Of a stretch of DNA of 10,503 bases, positions 1-7,968 are shown piece by piece (positions within the stretch are counted from its first letter, which is position 1; the number at the start of each line of letters is the position of its first letter). This stretch comes from DAOVRL01 sp964459805 (lineage in GTDB: Bacteria > Planctomycetota > Phycisphaerae > Sedimentisphaerales > Anaerobacaceae): the NCBI GenBank assembly GCA_964459805.1, contig CAYWOD010000123.1, positions 1 through 10,503 on the forward strand, written 5' to 3'. The position numbers and the translations under genes are program-made. A model generated the notes under the pieces. The model saw only the letters and a list, made by a program, of their open reading frames with translations. It had not been told where the DNA came from and did no database searches.

Positions 1-44
1 GGTATTCTCTTAACCGTAAGTGGACAATGTCCGTTTCACGCTGA

Positions 45-266
45 ACCAGTACAATCATCGATACCTGCTATGGATTCCTTAAACCGAAAAGAAAGCCTCG
101 TTCAGTGCTTGAAATCCATACACAGTTTGTGACAAAAGGCTATTTGCTTTTCACAGAGGAAGATCTTTTCAGGGCATTGGTAAAAGACAACAGGTTTATA
201 GTTGAAAACCCTAATGGAGGTGCGTTTTCTGCACAAGTAAGGGGAGCTCGGAACAGAAGCAAATGA
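45..266 (+). pseudogene. Possible 3' remnant of an unrecognised gene
   Basis: A stop-free plus-strand stretch of 73 codons lies between an in-frame TGA at 42-44 and a TGA at 264-266. It has no ATG; only GTG codons at 105 and 129 could start it. The translation has a balanced, protein-like composition, with segments such as GYLLFTEEDLFRALVKDN and RFIVENPNGGAFSAQVRG. Frame 3 upstream of the TGA is also open to the window edge, so this may be the tail of a larger gene broken by a stop or frameshift. I do not recognise the family. It may equally be chance. A minus-strand ORF over the same bases (299-102) looks less protein-like and is taken as its shadow. Confidence 0.25.
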
Positions 267-334
267 CTGTTCCCCGAAAACACCGGTCCCTTTTGTCATT
301 GCAGGACTTACGTGAACTTGCTACATACAGTTGA

Positions 335-538
335 TTGTATTGTCTCGGCAGAGTGAATGCCGTAAGAAACCATCTGACAAACCTCTGTAATCAACTTCCA
401 ATGGGGACAAAATTTCTTGAGGGATACGTTAAACCTTCAGATTACTTACGTCTTCTGACACTTGAGATGTTTCTTGTTCTGCAATTCATAGTTACTGGAT
501 TTATCTCCTTTGTGGTACTCATGTGTTTTACTTTTTGA
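335..538 (+). CDS. Weak small ORF, possible membrane peptide
   Basis: This 67-codon ORF opens with TTG directly after an in-frame TGA and has no clear ribosome binding site. Its last 25 or so residues are strongly hydrophobic (MFLVLQFIVTGFISFVVL), which would form one transmembrane helix. The N-terminal half has no recognisable motif. The lack of a standard start codon and Shine-Dalgarno, and the AT-rich setting that makes hydrophobic codons common, argue that it is probably not translated. I list it because it is the only ORF of any size immediately upstream of the giant gene. Confidence 0.12.
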   Translation: MYCLGRVNAVRNHLTNLCNQLPMGTKFLEGYVKPSDYLRLLTLEMFLVLQFIVTGFISFVVLMCFTF

Positions 539-544
539 ATAATC

Positions 545-629
545 CGTGACGAAAAATCCATTTTCTTATCATTACGAGGCCTAGGCAAAAGCCCGTGGCG
601 GCTGCTTTGGCCTTACATTTGGGGTCACG
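545..629 (+). other. Inverted-repeat structure, possible RNA element
   Basis: A 6-base closing helix, CGTGAC (545-550) with GTCACG (624-629), encloses a hairpin with arms AGGCAAAAGC (583-592) and GCTTTGGCCT (604-613). Nine of the ten arm pairs match, with one A-G mismatch, around an 11-base GC-rich loop. No U-run follows, so it does not look like an intrinsic terminator. It lies about 130 bases ahead of the giant gene and could be a structured leader, a transcript-end element or chance. I could not match it to a known riboswitch. Confidence 0.25.
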
Positions 630-761
630 ATAGAAAAATCTTGCTTTAGGGCCTGTATTCTTAACGAATTTTTGATATTATAGGAAGGAAATGTTAGGCC
701 TCCGAGGGAAATATGAGGTTAAATGGCAAATCTCGGATAATATATGTATCAGTAGGCCAGG

Positions 762-3700
762 TTGTCGGGAGGAGAAATTATCTATAAGCTCACAATTATA
801 GCAATTATAATTGCCGTAGCAACCATTTCTGTAAGTTCAGCCCTGGCCTTACCTGGTTCGGGCACGCAGGAAGACCCGTGGCGGATCAGGTCATTAGTCG
901 ACTTCGACGAATTCGCCGCCGATGCAGACTACTGGGGCGGGTACACCCGGCTCGAGACTGATGTGAACTTAGCCGGGATAACGTACACCACCGCCGTTAT
1001 TGCGCCGTATTCGGACAACTCAGAGTACGAATTCGAGGGCATAGCCTTTACCGGTGTCTTCGACGGCAACGACCATAAGATATCAGGTATGACCATCAAC
1101 GGGGTCGGCGCCTGGAACGATTACATAGGCCTGTTCGGATGTATCGATGGCGGGCAGATCATGAACCTTAGTGTTGAAGGTGGGTCTGTAAGCGGAGACT
1201 CGTATGTCGGCGGTCTGGCGGGGTATAGCCTTGAAGGTACGGTTTCCGGCTGCTATTGCAGCACTAATGTTGTTGGGCACCGCAACGTTGGCGGTGTGGT
1301 GGGACTTAGCCATCAAGGCGCATTATGGAACTGCTTTTCCACCGGCGACGTAAGCGGTGACCACTGGACCGGCGGGCTGGCAGGGCAAGTTGGTGGGACT
1401 GTGTCAGACTGTTATTCGACCTGCAACGTGAGCGGCGGGTCGAGTGCCGGCGGCCTTGTGGGATATAACGGAGGGGTTTTGTGGAACAGTTATTTCGGCG
1501 GCAGCATAGACGGCTGGGAGAGTGTCGGTGGATTGGTGGGGCACAATTATCGTGGAAGCATCGGGAACTGCTATTCCACCGGAGACGTAAGCGGCGACGA
1601 CGATGACGGAGGGTTGGTGGGGTTGAATTACCGTGGCAATGTCTCGAATTGCTTCTGGGACATCGAGATGCAGACTCATGGGACAACGAAGAGCATTGGT
1701 TATTCGGATAACGGCACGGCCAACAATATTGCAGGATTGTCCACTCCGGAGATGCAGACGGAGAGCATGTACACTTCTGCCGGCTGGGACTTTCTGGGCG
1801 AATCAGCGAACGGGACGAGTGAGCCCTGGCAGATACCTGCCGGGGGCGGATATCCTCTTTTGAGCTTCTTCAGCGATTTCTCGCCGCGGCTCCTGACAGG
1901 AAGCGGGACTTTGGAGTCCCCGTATCTGATTAGTGATGCGAACGATATTGGAATGGTGAGGTGGTATGGGGAGAATTCCTATTTCAAGCTCACAGGCGAT
2001 GTCAATTTGGCTGGGATAAATTGGTCCGCAGCCGCAATCCCGAGGTTCAGCGGATGTTTCGACGGGGACGGTCACAGCCTGCTTGATTTGCAGATAAGCA
2101 GTAGCGGTAAAGTCGGATTCTTCGGATACGTTGGACAACGCGGGGAGGTGAAGAATCTCGGTCTTGAACGTATGTCTGTCAGTGGGATCAAGGACCGTGC
2201 AGGCGGGCTGGTGGGCGAGAATCGGGGAAGTATATCTAACTGCTATTCGGCGGGGGATATCAGAGGTGCAGATCGTGTCGGCGGGCTGATAGGGGCCAAC
2301 TACGGCGATCTTTCGGACTGCTATTCTACCGTTGATGTCAAAGCCACCGATTTCGGCGCCGGCGGACTGGTGGGATACAATTACGGGAGTATCGCGAATT
2401 GCCACGCCCTGGGTCCGGTCAGCGGAGAGGACAGTGTCGGGGGTCTGGCGGGATACAATTTCGGCGGGAGTATCGCGAATTGCCACGCCCTGGGTTCGGT
2501 CGGAGGAGAGTCGAGCGTTGGGGGGCTGGCGGGGGAAAGTCACTATGGCAGTGGCATCACGAATTGCTACACTACGGGTCCTGTCACAGGGAGTGGGTAT
2601 GTCGGCGGTCTGGTGGGGCGCAATCGCCAGGACAGCAGTATCGTCAGTTGTAACGCTGCCGGCTCGGTCACAAGCAGTGGCCATAATGCCGGTGGTCTGG
2701 TGGGGCGCAATGACGACGGCAGAATCGCCAATTGTTGGGCTACGGCTTCTGTGGCAGGCAGTTGGGGTGTCGGCGGGTTGGTGGGGGGCAATGACGAGGG
2801 CATTATCAGCAGTTGCTGCGCCAGCGGTCCGGTCAACGGCAGCGCCGATCGTGTCGGCGGTCTGGTTGGATACAATAGCGAGGGAGGCATCGCCAATTGT
2901 TATGCTAACGGTTCTGTGACAGGGATCGGGCCTGTCGGCGGTCTGGTGGGGGAAAATGACGAGGGCACCATCAGGAATTGCTACGCCCGAGGGCTGGTCA
3001 TCGGTAGCGACGATTATGTCGGCGGTCTGGTGGGATATAACTTGGGCGATGTCAACGGCGGGTATTTTCTTGATCCGAACGACGGTGGCGGGCCGGATAA
3101 CGGTCTCGGCAACTCTCTTACTGATTCTCAGATGCGTCGGCAAGAGAGTTTTGTCGGGTGGGACTTCGTCGGAGAATGTGGGAACGGCACATCGGAAGTC
3201 TGGCAGATGCCGCCCGAGGACGGGTATCCGGTATTGAGCAGCCTTAGCGGCTATGCCCCGCGGGCGTTGGCTGGCACCGGTGTCCCGGAAGATCCCTATC
3301 TGATCTGCGACGCGAACGAACTTGGCGCGATGCATCATTACGGCCAGGATGCATGTTATCGGGTGACGGCGGATATCGATCTTGCAGGCATAAGGTGGTC
3401 TGTGCCGCCAATACTGACATATTCCGGCATCTTTGACGGAAACGACCACGTGATTCGCAACCTGGATGTTAACACTCCAGCGGCAGATTATGTTGGCCTC
3501 TTCGGGTATCTTGAACCCGGTGCTGAAATTCGGAACTTGGGCATTGAGGATGCTTCAGTTGCAGGCCAATCTCATGTCGGCGGGCTGGTGGGTCACAACT
3601 GGGGCGGCAGTATCAGCAACTGCGACATCACGGGCTCGGTTAGCGGGTACGGATCTGTCGGTGGTCTGGTGGGGCTTAACCGGGGCGGTAGTATCAACAA

Positions 3701-6700
3701 CTGCGACGCTACCGGCTCGGTCAGCGGGAACGGGTCTGTCGGCGGGCTGGTGGGCGAGAATCGGGGCGCCAGTGTCAGCGGCTGCTGTGCCAGCGGGCCG
3801 GTAACCGGCGGCACCGATCATGTCGGCGGGCTGATAGGATACAATAAGTCAGGCATTATCACCAACTGCTACACGACCGGCTCGGTCGATGGCGATGATG
3901 GTGTTGGCGGCCTCATAGGCTACACCGACGGAGGCGGTATCACTGACTGCTATTCTACCGACTCGGTTAGTGGTGGCGACTATATCGGCGGGCTGGTGGG
4001 GTATAGTGCTTCTGAGATCAGCAACTGCTATGCCACTGGGATCGTCACAGGCCGCGGCAGGTGGGTCGGTGGTCTGGTGGGGCTTAACGGAGTCAGTGTC
4101 ACAAACTGCTATGCCAGCGGCTCAGTCAACGGCGGGAATCATACAGGCGGGCTGGTGGGAGACAATCGGTGGGGCATTATCACCGGTTGCTATGCGACCG
4201 GCTCGGTCAGCGGGTACGATTATGTCGGCGGGCTGGCGGGCGACGACGGTGATATCACACACTGCTATGCGATCGGCTCGGTCAGCGGTAACGATTTTGT
4301 CGGCGGCCTGATGGGCAAGGGCGGTAATGTCACAAACTGCTATGCGATCGGCCCGGTCAGCGGTAACGATGATGTCGGCGGGCTGATAGGATCCAGTGGC
4401 GAAAGAGCAATCGCTTCTTTCTGGGATGTCGAGACTTCCGGACAGGCGAGCAGCCGCGGCGGTAAGGGTGCGACGACAATTCAAATGAAATCCATGGCGA
4501 CTTATGGCAATGCTGGATGGGGCGGTGAGACCTGGGTCATTGAGGATGGGGTGGACTATCCTCGCCTGACCTGGGAAGGGACTTTCGGAGCGCCCATTTC
4601 TGACGCCTGGCCTGTCCCGCTGGCAGGGACCGGGACCGAAGGCGATCCTTATCAGGTGAGCACGGCTGCAGACTTCGCCGCTCTGAGTTGGCATATCTCT
4701 GTTCTGGATAAGCATATCGAACTGACGGCCGACGTGGATCTTGAAGGAGCATTGCTGCATCCCATAGGCGACCTTGGCCCGTTGTTCAGCGGGGTTTTCG
4801 ACGGGTATGGGCATGCTATCAGGAATGTAGACATTAACATGCCGGGCAGCGACTACGTGGGGCTCTTCAATCATCTCGACAAGGATAGCCAGATTCGCCG
4901 GCTGGTTGTCGATAATGTTAACGTCAGCGGCAATAATTATGTTGGCGGTCTGGTGGGTCGAAGCTACCGTGCGGTATTTTCCGACTGCAATGTGACCGGT
5001 AGGATAATTGGCACCGATGGCATCGGTGGTTTGGCCGGACAGGCTGATGCCGGTTCTATTTCACGATGTTTCTTCGCCGGCGACGTCAACGGCGTCGAGA
5101 GTATCGGGGGTCTGGTTGGCATCGGTGGCCGGTGGATTTACATTCCCGGCTACGGCATGGACGATATTCCGGGCCCAACGATCAGCGAATCCTCTGCTCA
5201 AGGGACCGTGACCGGGGTTGACGATTGCATCGGCGGAATGGTGGGATCAACCGTAAAGGGCAAGATTTCGGGCTGCTGGTGCGAGAGCATCGTCAGCGGC
5301 GAGATAGGCTCTTCCGTTGGCGGCCTGGTGGGGGGAAGCAGCTCGCAAGTCTCCACCTGCCGTTTCGGCGGTGAAGTATACGGTTACCGGGTAACCGGCG
5401 GGCTCGTCGGCAGCAATTCTGGAAGTATCTCCGGTTCCTGTTGTACGGCTTCTGTGAGCGGGGATAGAGGCGTCGGTGGTTTGGTCGGCACTGCGACGGA
5501 AGACAGCAGCATCTCAGACTGCAATTTCAGCGGTGCCGTCATGGGTGAAGAGACTATCGGTGGCCTTATCGGGATGAATTACGGCAGGGTCTCCGGTTCC
5601 TGGTGCTCGGCCGCTGTAGAAGGCGAGACCGACTATATCGGCGGTTTGATAGGTGTTAGTCAGGATACGGGCGATGTATCGAACTGCTATGCTGTCGGCA
5701 CAACAAGGGGTGACGACATTGTCGGCGGCCTCGTGGGCTACAACGTCGGCAGTATCAGCAACTGCTATGCCACCGGGTCCGTCAATGGCTGGGGAGACGT
5801 CGGCGGCCTGGTGGGGGCCAATTCCTCGGGTACAATTGGCGACTGCTACACGAGAGCCGATGTCAACGGCATCAGAACCGCCGGCGGACTCGCAGGCGGT
5901 TGTTATGGCGGGGCGACTATTTCGGACTGCTATTCTACGGGCGACGTGAATTGTCTCGACGAAGCCGGAGGCTTGATCGGGAAAGCCCACCACGCAACCG
6001 TGGAGAATTGCTTCTGGGATACGCAGATGCAGACTCACGCGGTAACTGAGAGCATAGGTCTTATCGAAGGCGGTACAATTGACAACGTAGTCGGCCTGGG
6101 TACCCCGGATATGACTATCGAGGCGACTTTCACTTCGGCCGGCTGGGACTTTATTGGTGAGACGGCGAACGGTACGGAAGATGTCTGGGCTATGCCTGTG
6201 ACGGCATATCCTCAGTTCACCCGCACGTTCACGCTGCAGGGACTTGGAAGCGAGGACAATCCGTATCGGATTCGAAACTCGTTTGAATTTGATTTGTTTG
6301 GGGCTAAACCTGAGTACTGGGACGACCACATTCGGCTGCAGTGTGATGTCGATCTTTCTGGAAGGACATATCCCGACGCCGTTATTGCACCGTATCCGAT
6401 CCCTCCGCCGCCTGGTGCGGAGGTTCCGTCTTTCACCGGCGTGTTCGACGGCAACGGGCATAGGATAGTCGGATTGACAATCGATGCTGTCGGTGCCGGG
6501 CGAATCTATGTCGCCTTGTTCGGCCAGATGGATGGGGCCACCGTCAAGAGTCTTGGAGTGGAGGACGTTCACATAAGTACAGATTACCACGCCGGTGCGA
6601 TTGTGGGCGACAATGACGGGGGCACCATCTCCCAGTGCTACTCGACCGGGTATGTCGAGGGAGGTACGGAGGTTGGCGGGCTAGCATCCAATAGCACACA

Positions 6701-7601
6701 ACGATCTTGGATTCCGGAGATAGCAGTTGTCACCAACTGCTATTCCACTACAACAGTAAGTGGTACTGGGCGCGTCGGTGGCCTGCTGGGCCACAATTCC
6801 GGCACCGTCTCCAACTGCTATTCCACCGGCGATGTCGCCGGCGATGAGTATGTCGGCGGGCTGATAGGGCGTAACGGCCGCGACCAAGCCATTACGAACT
6901 GCTTCTGGGACACAGAGACTCAGCGCCACGGGGTAGCCGTTGGTATAGGCGAAGACTATGGCGAAGCTGAAGATGTACAGGGACTATCCACTGCAGCAAT
7001 GCAGACGCTAAATACGTTTACCTCCGCGACTTGGGACTTCGTCGGCGAACCGGACAACGGCACCGAGGATATCTGGACTGTTTGTCAAGGCACGAACTAC
7101 CCGAGATTCGCATGGCAGGTATTGCCCAGCGACATCCTCTGCCCGGACGGCGTAAACTTCATTGATTATTCTTTTTTTGCGTCAAATTGGTCTGACGATG
7201 ATTGTGCAGATTCAAACGATTGTCACGGCACTGACTTCAATCAAAGCGGTAGAGTTGATGCGAATGATTTGGCTATATTCCTTGAGGATTGGCTTGTAGG
7301 TTGCGAGTCCTTCTTGCCGAGCAGGGCAAGCTATCCCAATCCTCACGACGGAGCTGTTGGCATTCGGACTGATCCAGTTCTAAGTTGGACTTCCGGTGCT
7401 TATGCAACGTCGCACGACATCTACTTTGGAACCGCCGATCCTCCTGAATTGCAGATTAACCAAGCGGCCGCAACATTTGATCCAAGGCCTCTGGCCAACG
7501 AAACAAGGTACTACTGGCGAATCGACGAGGTCGGCCCCGGCGGAACGACCACGGGCGCGGTTTGGAGCTTCACGACCGAAAGCAGCGGTGGCACACGATA
7601 G
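762..7601 (+). CDS. Giant exported GLUG-repeat protein with dockerin-like and Fn3-like C-terminus
   Basis: This gene encodes about 2279 residues. Numbered from TTG 762, residues 7-29 form a signal peptide (YKLTIIAIIIAVATISV core, ending SSALA before L30), so the product is exported. Residues 30-2120 hold five modules. Each opens with a G-[ST/LG]-G-x-x-x-x-[DS]-P-[YW] strand and a [DG]-[VI]-[DN]-L-[AES]-G segment, then FDGxxH, a series of GLUG units (pattern VGGLVGxN..G.ISNCYATGSVSG), and a closing WD..QT/AGWDF..E..NGT..W...YP cap. Residues 2121-2182 are dockerin-like, with a calcium-loop pattern DFNQSGRVDAND at 2158-2169. Residues 2183-2279 are an Fn3-like domain (SHDIYFGT; YYWRIDEV at 2250). 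GLUG repeats are known from large secreted bacterial proteins and are expected to form a beta-solenoid; adhesion or matrix function is inference. No LPXTG or PEP-CTERM signal is visible. The start is doubtful: no ATG or GTG precedes or follows nearby, and an ideal Shine-Dalgarno points to ATC 780. It stands alone, not in an operon. Confidence 0.9.
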   Translation: MSGGEIIYKLTIIAIIIAVATISVSSALALPGSGTQEDPWRIRSLVDFDEFAADADYWGGYTRLETDVNLAGITYTTAVIAPYSDNSEYEFEGIAFTGVFDGNDHKISGMTINGVGAWNDYIGLFGCIDGGQIMNLSVEGGSVSGDSYVGGLAGYSLEGTVSGCYCSTNVVGHRNVGGVVGLSHQGALWNCFSTGDVSGDHWTGGLAGQVGGTVSDCYSTCNVSGGSSAGGLVGYNGGVLWNSYFGGSIDGWESVGGLVGHNYRGSIGNCYSTGDVSGDDDDGGLVGLNYRGNVSNCFWDIEMQTHGTTKSIGYSDNGTANNIAGLSTPEMQTESMYTSAGWDFLGESANGTSEPWQIPAGGGYPLLSFFSDFSPRLLTGSGTLESPYLISDANDIGMVRWYGENSYFKLTGDVNLAGINWSAAAIPRFSGCFDGDGHSLLDLQISSSGKVGFFGYVGQRGEVKNLGLERMSVSGIKDRAGGLVGENRGSISNCYSAGDIRGADRVGGLIGANYGDLSDCYSTVDVKATDFGAGGLVGYNYGSIANCHALGPVSGEDSVGGLAGYNFGGSIANCHALGSVGGESSVGGLAGESHYGSGITNCYTTGPVTGSGYVGGLVGRNRQDSSIVSCNAAGSVTSSGHNAGGLVGRNDDGRIANCWATASVAGSWGVGGLVGGNDEGIISSCCASGPVNGSADRVGGLVGYNSEGGIANCYANGSVTGIGPVGGLVGENDEGTIRNCYARGLVIGSDDYVGGLVGYNLGDVNGGYFLDPNDGGGPDNGLGNSLTDSQMRRQESFVGWDFVGECGNGTSEVWQMPPEDGYPVLSSLSGYAPRALAGTGVPEDPYLICDANELGAMHHYGQDACYRVTADIDLAGIRWSVPPILTYSGIFDGNDHVIRNLDVNTPAADYVGLFGYLEPGAEIRNLGIEDASVAGQSHVGGLVGHNWGGSISNCDITGSVSGYGSVGGLVGLNRGGSINNCDATGSVSGNGSVGGLVGENRGASVSGCCASGPVTGGTDHVGGLIGYNKSGIITNCYTTGSVDGDDGVGGLIGYTDGGGITDCYSTDSVSGGDYIGGLVGYSASEISNCYATGIVTGRGRWVGGLVGLNGVSVTNCYASGSVNGGNHTGGLVGDNRWGIITGCYATGSVSGYDYVGGLAGDDGDITHCYAIGSVSGNDFVGGLMGKGGNVTNCYAIGPVSGNDDVGGLIGSSGERAIASFWDVETSGQASSRGGKGATTIQMKSMATYGNAGWGGETWVIEDGVDYPRLTWEGTFGAPISDAWPVPLAGTGTEGDPYQVSTAADFAALSWHISVLDKHIELTADVDLEGALLHPIGDLGPLFSGVFDGYGHAIRNVDINMPGSDYVGLFNHLDKDSQIRRLVVDNVNVSGNNYVGGLVGRSYRAVFSDCNVTGRIIGTDGIGGLAGQADAGSISRCFFAGDVNGVESIGGLVGIGGRWIYIPGYGMDDIPGPTISESSAQGTVTGVDDCIGGMVGSTVKGKISGCWCESIVSGEIGSSVGGLVGGSSSQVSTCRFGGEVYGYRVTGGLVGSNSGSISGSCCTASVSGDRGVGGLVGTATEDSSISDCNFSGAVMGEETIGGLIGMNYGRVSGSWCSAAVEGETDYIGGLIGVSQDTGDVSNCYAVGTTRGDDIVGGLVGYNVGSISNCYATGSVNGWGDVGGLVGANSSGTIGDCYTRADVNGIRTAGGLAGGCYGGATISDCYSTGDVNCLDEAGGLIGKAHHATVENCFWDTQMQTHAVTESIGLIEGGTIDNVVGLGTPDMTIEATFTSAGWDFIGETANGTEDVWAMPVTAYPQFTRTFTLQGLGSEDNPYRIRNSFEFDLFGAKPEYWDDHIRLQCDVDLSGRTYPDAVIAPYPIPPPPGAEVPSFTGVFDGNGHRIVGLTIDAVGAGRIYVALFGQMDGATVKSLGVEDVHISTDYHAGAIVGDNDGGTISQCYSTGYVEGGTEVGGLASNSTQRSWIPEIAVVTNCYSTTTVSGTGRVGGLLGHNSGTVSNCYSTGDVAGDEYVGGLIGRNGRDQAITNCFWDTETQRHGVAVGIGEDYGEAEDVQGLSTAAMQTLNTFTSATWDFVGEPDNGTEDIWTVCQGTNYPRFAWQVLPSDILCPDGVNFIDYSFFASNWSDDDCADSNDCHGTDFNQSGRVDANDLAIFLEDWLVGCESFLPSRASYPNPHDGAVGIRTDPVLSWTSGAYATSHDIYFGTADPPELQINQAAATFDPRPLANETRYYWRIDEVGPGGTTTGAVWSFTTESSGGTR
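768..774 (+). promoter_or_regulatory. Shine-Dalgarno GGAGGAG inside the nominal start of the giant gene
   Basis: GGAGGAG is a near-perfect anti-16S match and is followed by AAATT and then an in-frame ATC at 780. The 5-base gap is normal spacing for initiation at 780. The TTG at 762 precedes this site and has only an AGG abutting it (AGGTTG), which is too close to serve as a ribosome binding site. The site therefore argues for a start at 780 (ATC) or possibly 777 (ATT). Confidence 0.6.
2385..2495 (+). repeat. Near-tandem 30-base duplicate within the GLUG array
   Basis: The 30 bases at 2385-2414 recur exactly at 2466-2495, offset by 81 bases or 27 codons, which is one GLUG unit. Both encode GSIANCHALG. 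Synonymous sites are preserved, unlike most other units in the array, so this unit pair looks like a recent duplication. Confidence 0.85.
4262..4370 (+). repeat. Near-tandem 34-base duplicate within the GLUG array
   Basis: Positions 4262-4295 and 4337-4370 match over 34 bases with one difference (T or C), offset by 75 bases or 25 codons. Both encode CYAIG.VSGND. A third, more diverged copy lies just upstream near 4188. This marks another recently amplified unit. Confidence 0.8.
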
Positions 7602-7968
7602 GCATCGTTTGCAGAGACCGGCTTGTCCGACCCGAACATGTTCGGTTGCTACAGGTTCAAGCGAAAGAACCGGTTTGAGCTCTGACGGGAAACGTTCAGA
7701 ATTGGCATGAATTCCAAAGCTTTCCCTGTACCACGGTAAGATCTGCCCCACAGTCCATTTCGAGGGCAGTTGTTCTCAGCGATTTCATATCCCTCTGGGC
7801 ATTCTCGCCTTCATTGTCTAACGACACAACTGCTAACCATACTCATTATTTCCATGTACTATTTGGTAATAAGGCATGCCCGTCTTAATATTTGGTGATT
7901 GTGCAAATTCCACCGCACTCCAGGGATTCATATTCACGCCGGCGGACTGATTTTCAAGGAGTGCGCAG
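7602..7968. other. Intergenic region between giant gene and recombinase
   Basis: There is no convincing gene here. It contains a perfect 14-base palindrome (7632-7645), a possible small hairpin GGTTC...GAACC close behind it, and an 8-base inverted repeat GCAGTTGT (7766-7773) with ACAACTGC (7826-7833). No hairpin followed by a T-run is seen, so no intrinsic terminator is called for the giant gene. The last bases hold the recombinase ribosome binding site. Confidence 0.6.
7632..7645. promoter_or_regulatory. Perfect 14-base palindrome CCGAACATGTTCGG
   Basis: This sequence equals its own reverse complement over all 14 bases and begins 30 bases after the giant gene's stop. Such symmetry suits a homodimeric DNA-binding protein. 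It resembles the Gram-positive LexA box (CGAAC-N4-GTTCG) but has two central bases where four are needed, so LexA is not claimed. It is too tight to be a terminator hairpin. Chance occurrence is possible. Confidence 0.3.

Larger units (their letters stand above)
1..761. other. Upstream region without a confident gene
   Basis: This stretch is visibly richer in A and T than the giant gene that follows. I see no RNA gene or convincing complete coding region. It holds a possible coding remnant (45-266, plus strand), a weak small ORF (335-538, plus strand), an inverted-repeat structure (545-629) and the leader of the giant gene. TATTAT (676-681) and GATAAT (736-741) could be -10 elements, but neither has a convincing -35 box at normal spacing, so no promoter is called. 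Confidence 0.6.
849..7121 (+). repeat. Five-module GLUG repeat array
   Basis: Module boundaries, taken at each GSGT-like opening, are 849-1892, 1893-3266, 3267-4619, 4620-6233 and 6234-7121. Counting GGLVG-type motifs by eye gives 6, 11, 11, 13 and 4 units, about 45 in all, each roughly 24-28 residues. Most units have a cysteine at the same place (NCY, DCY, GCY), which would stack along one face of a solenoid. Two units carry insertions: residues about 1455-1472 (GGRWIYIPG...) and 1978-1990 (STQRSWIPE...). The modules differ mainly in unit number, consistent with growth and shrinkage by recombination. Confidence 0.85.

Noticed and set aside
691..776. Possible cyclic-di-GMP riboswitch, because GTAGGCCAGGTTGTCGG resembles the 3' part of GEMM-I
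   Set aside because: The other conserved halves of the aptamer could not be found with correct spacing or pairing.
1803..3449. Long minus-strand ORF of 548 residues, with others at 5514-6590 and 4122-4874
   Set aside because: They lie antisense to the GLUG array. Their repeated PHQTAD-like peptide is just the reverse reading of the GGLVG codons, so they are shadows.
7766..7833. 8-base inverted repeat GCAGTTGT/ACAACTGC as a transposon end or attachment site
   Set aside because: It is short, 52 bases apart, and has no matching copy on the other side of the recombinase.
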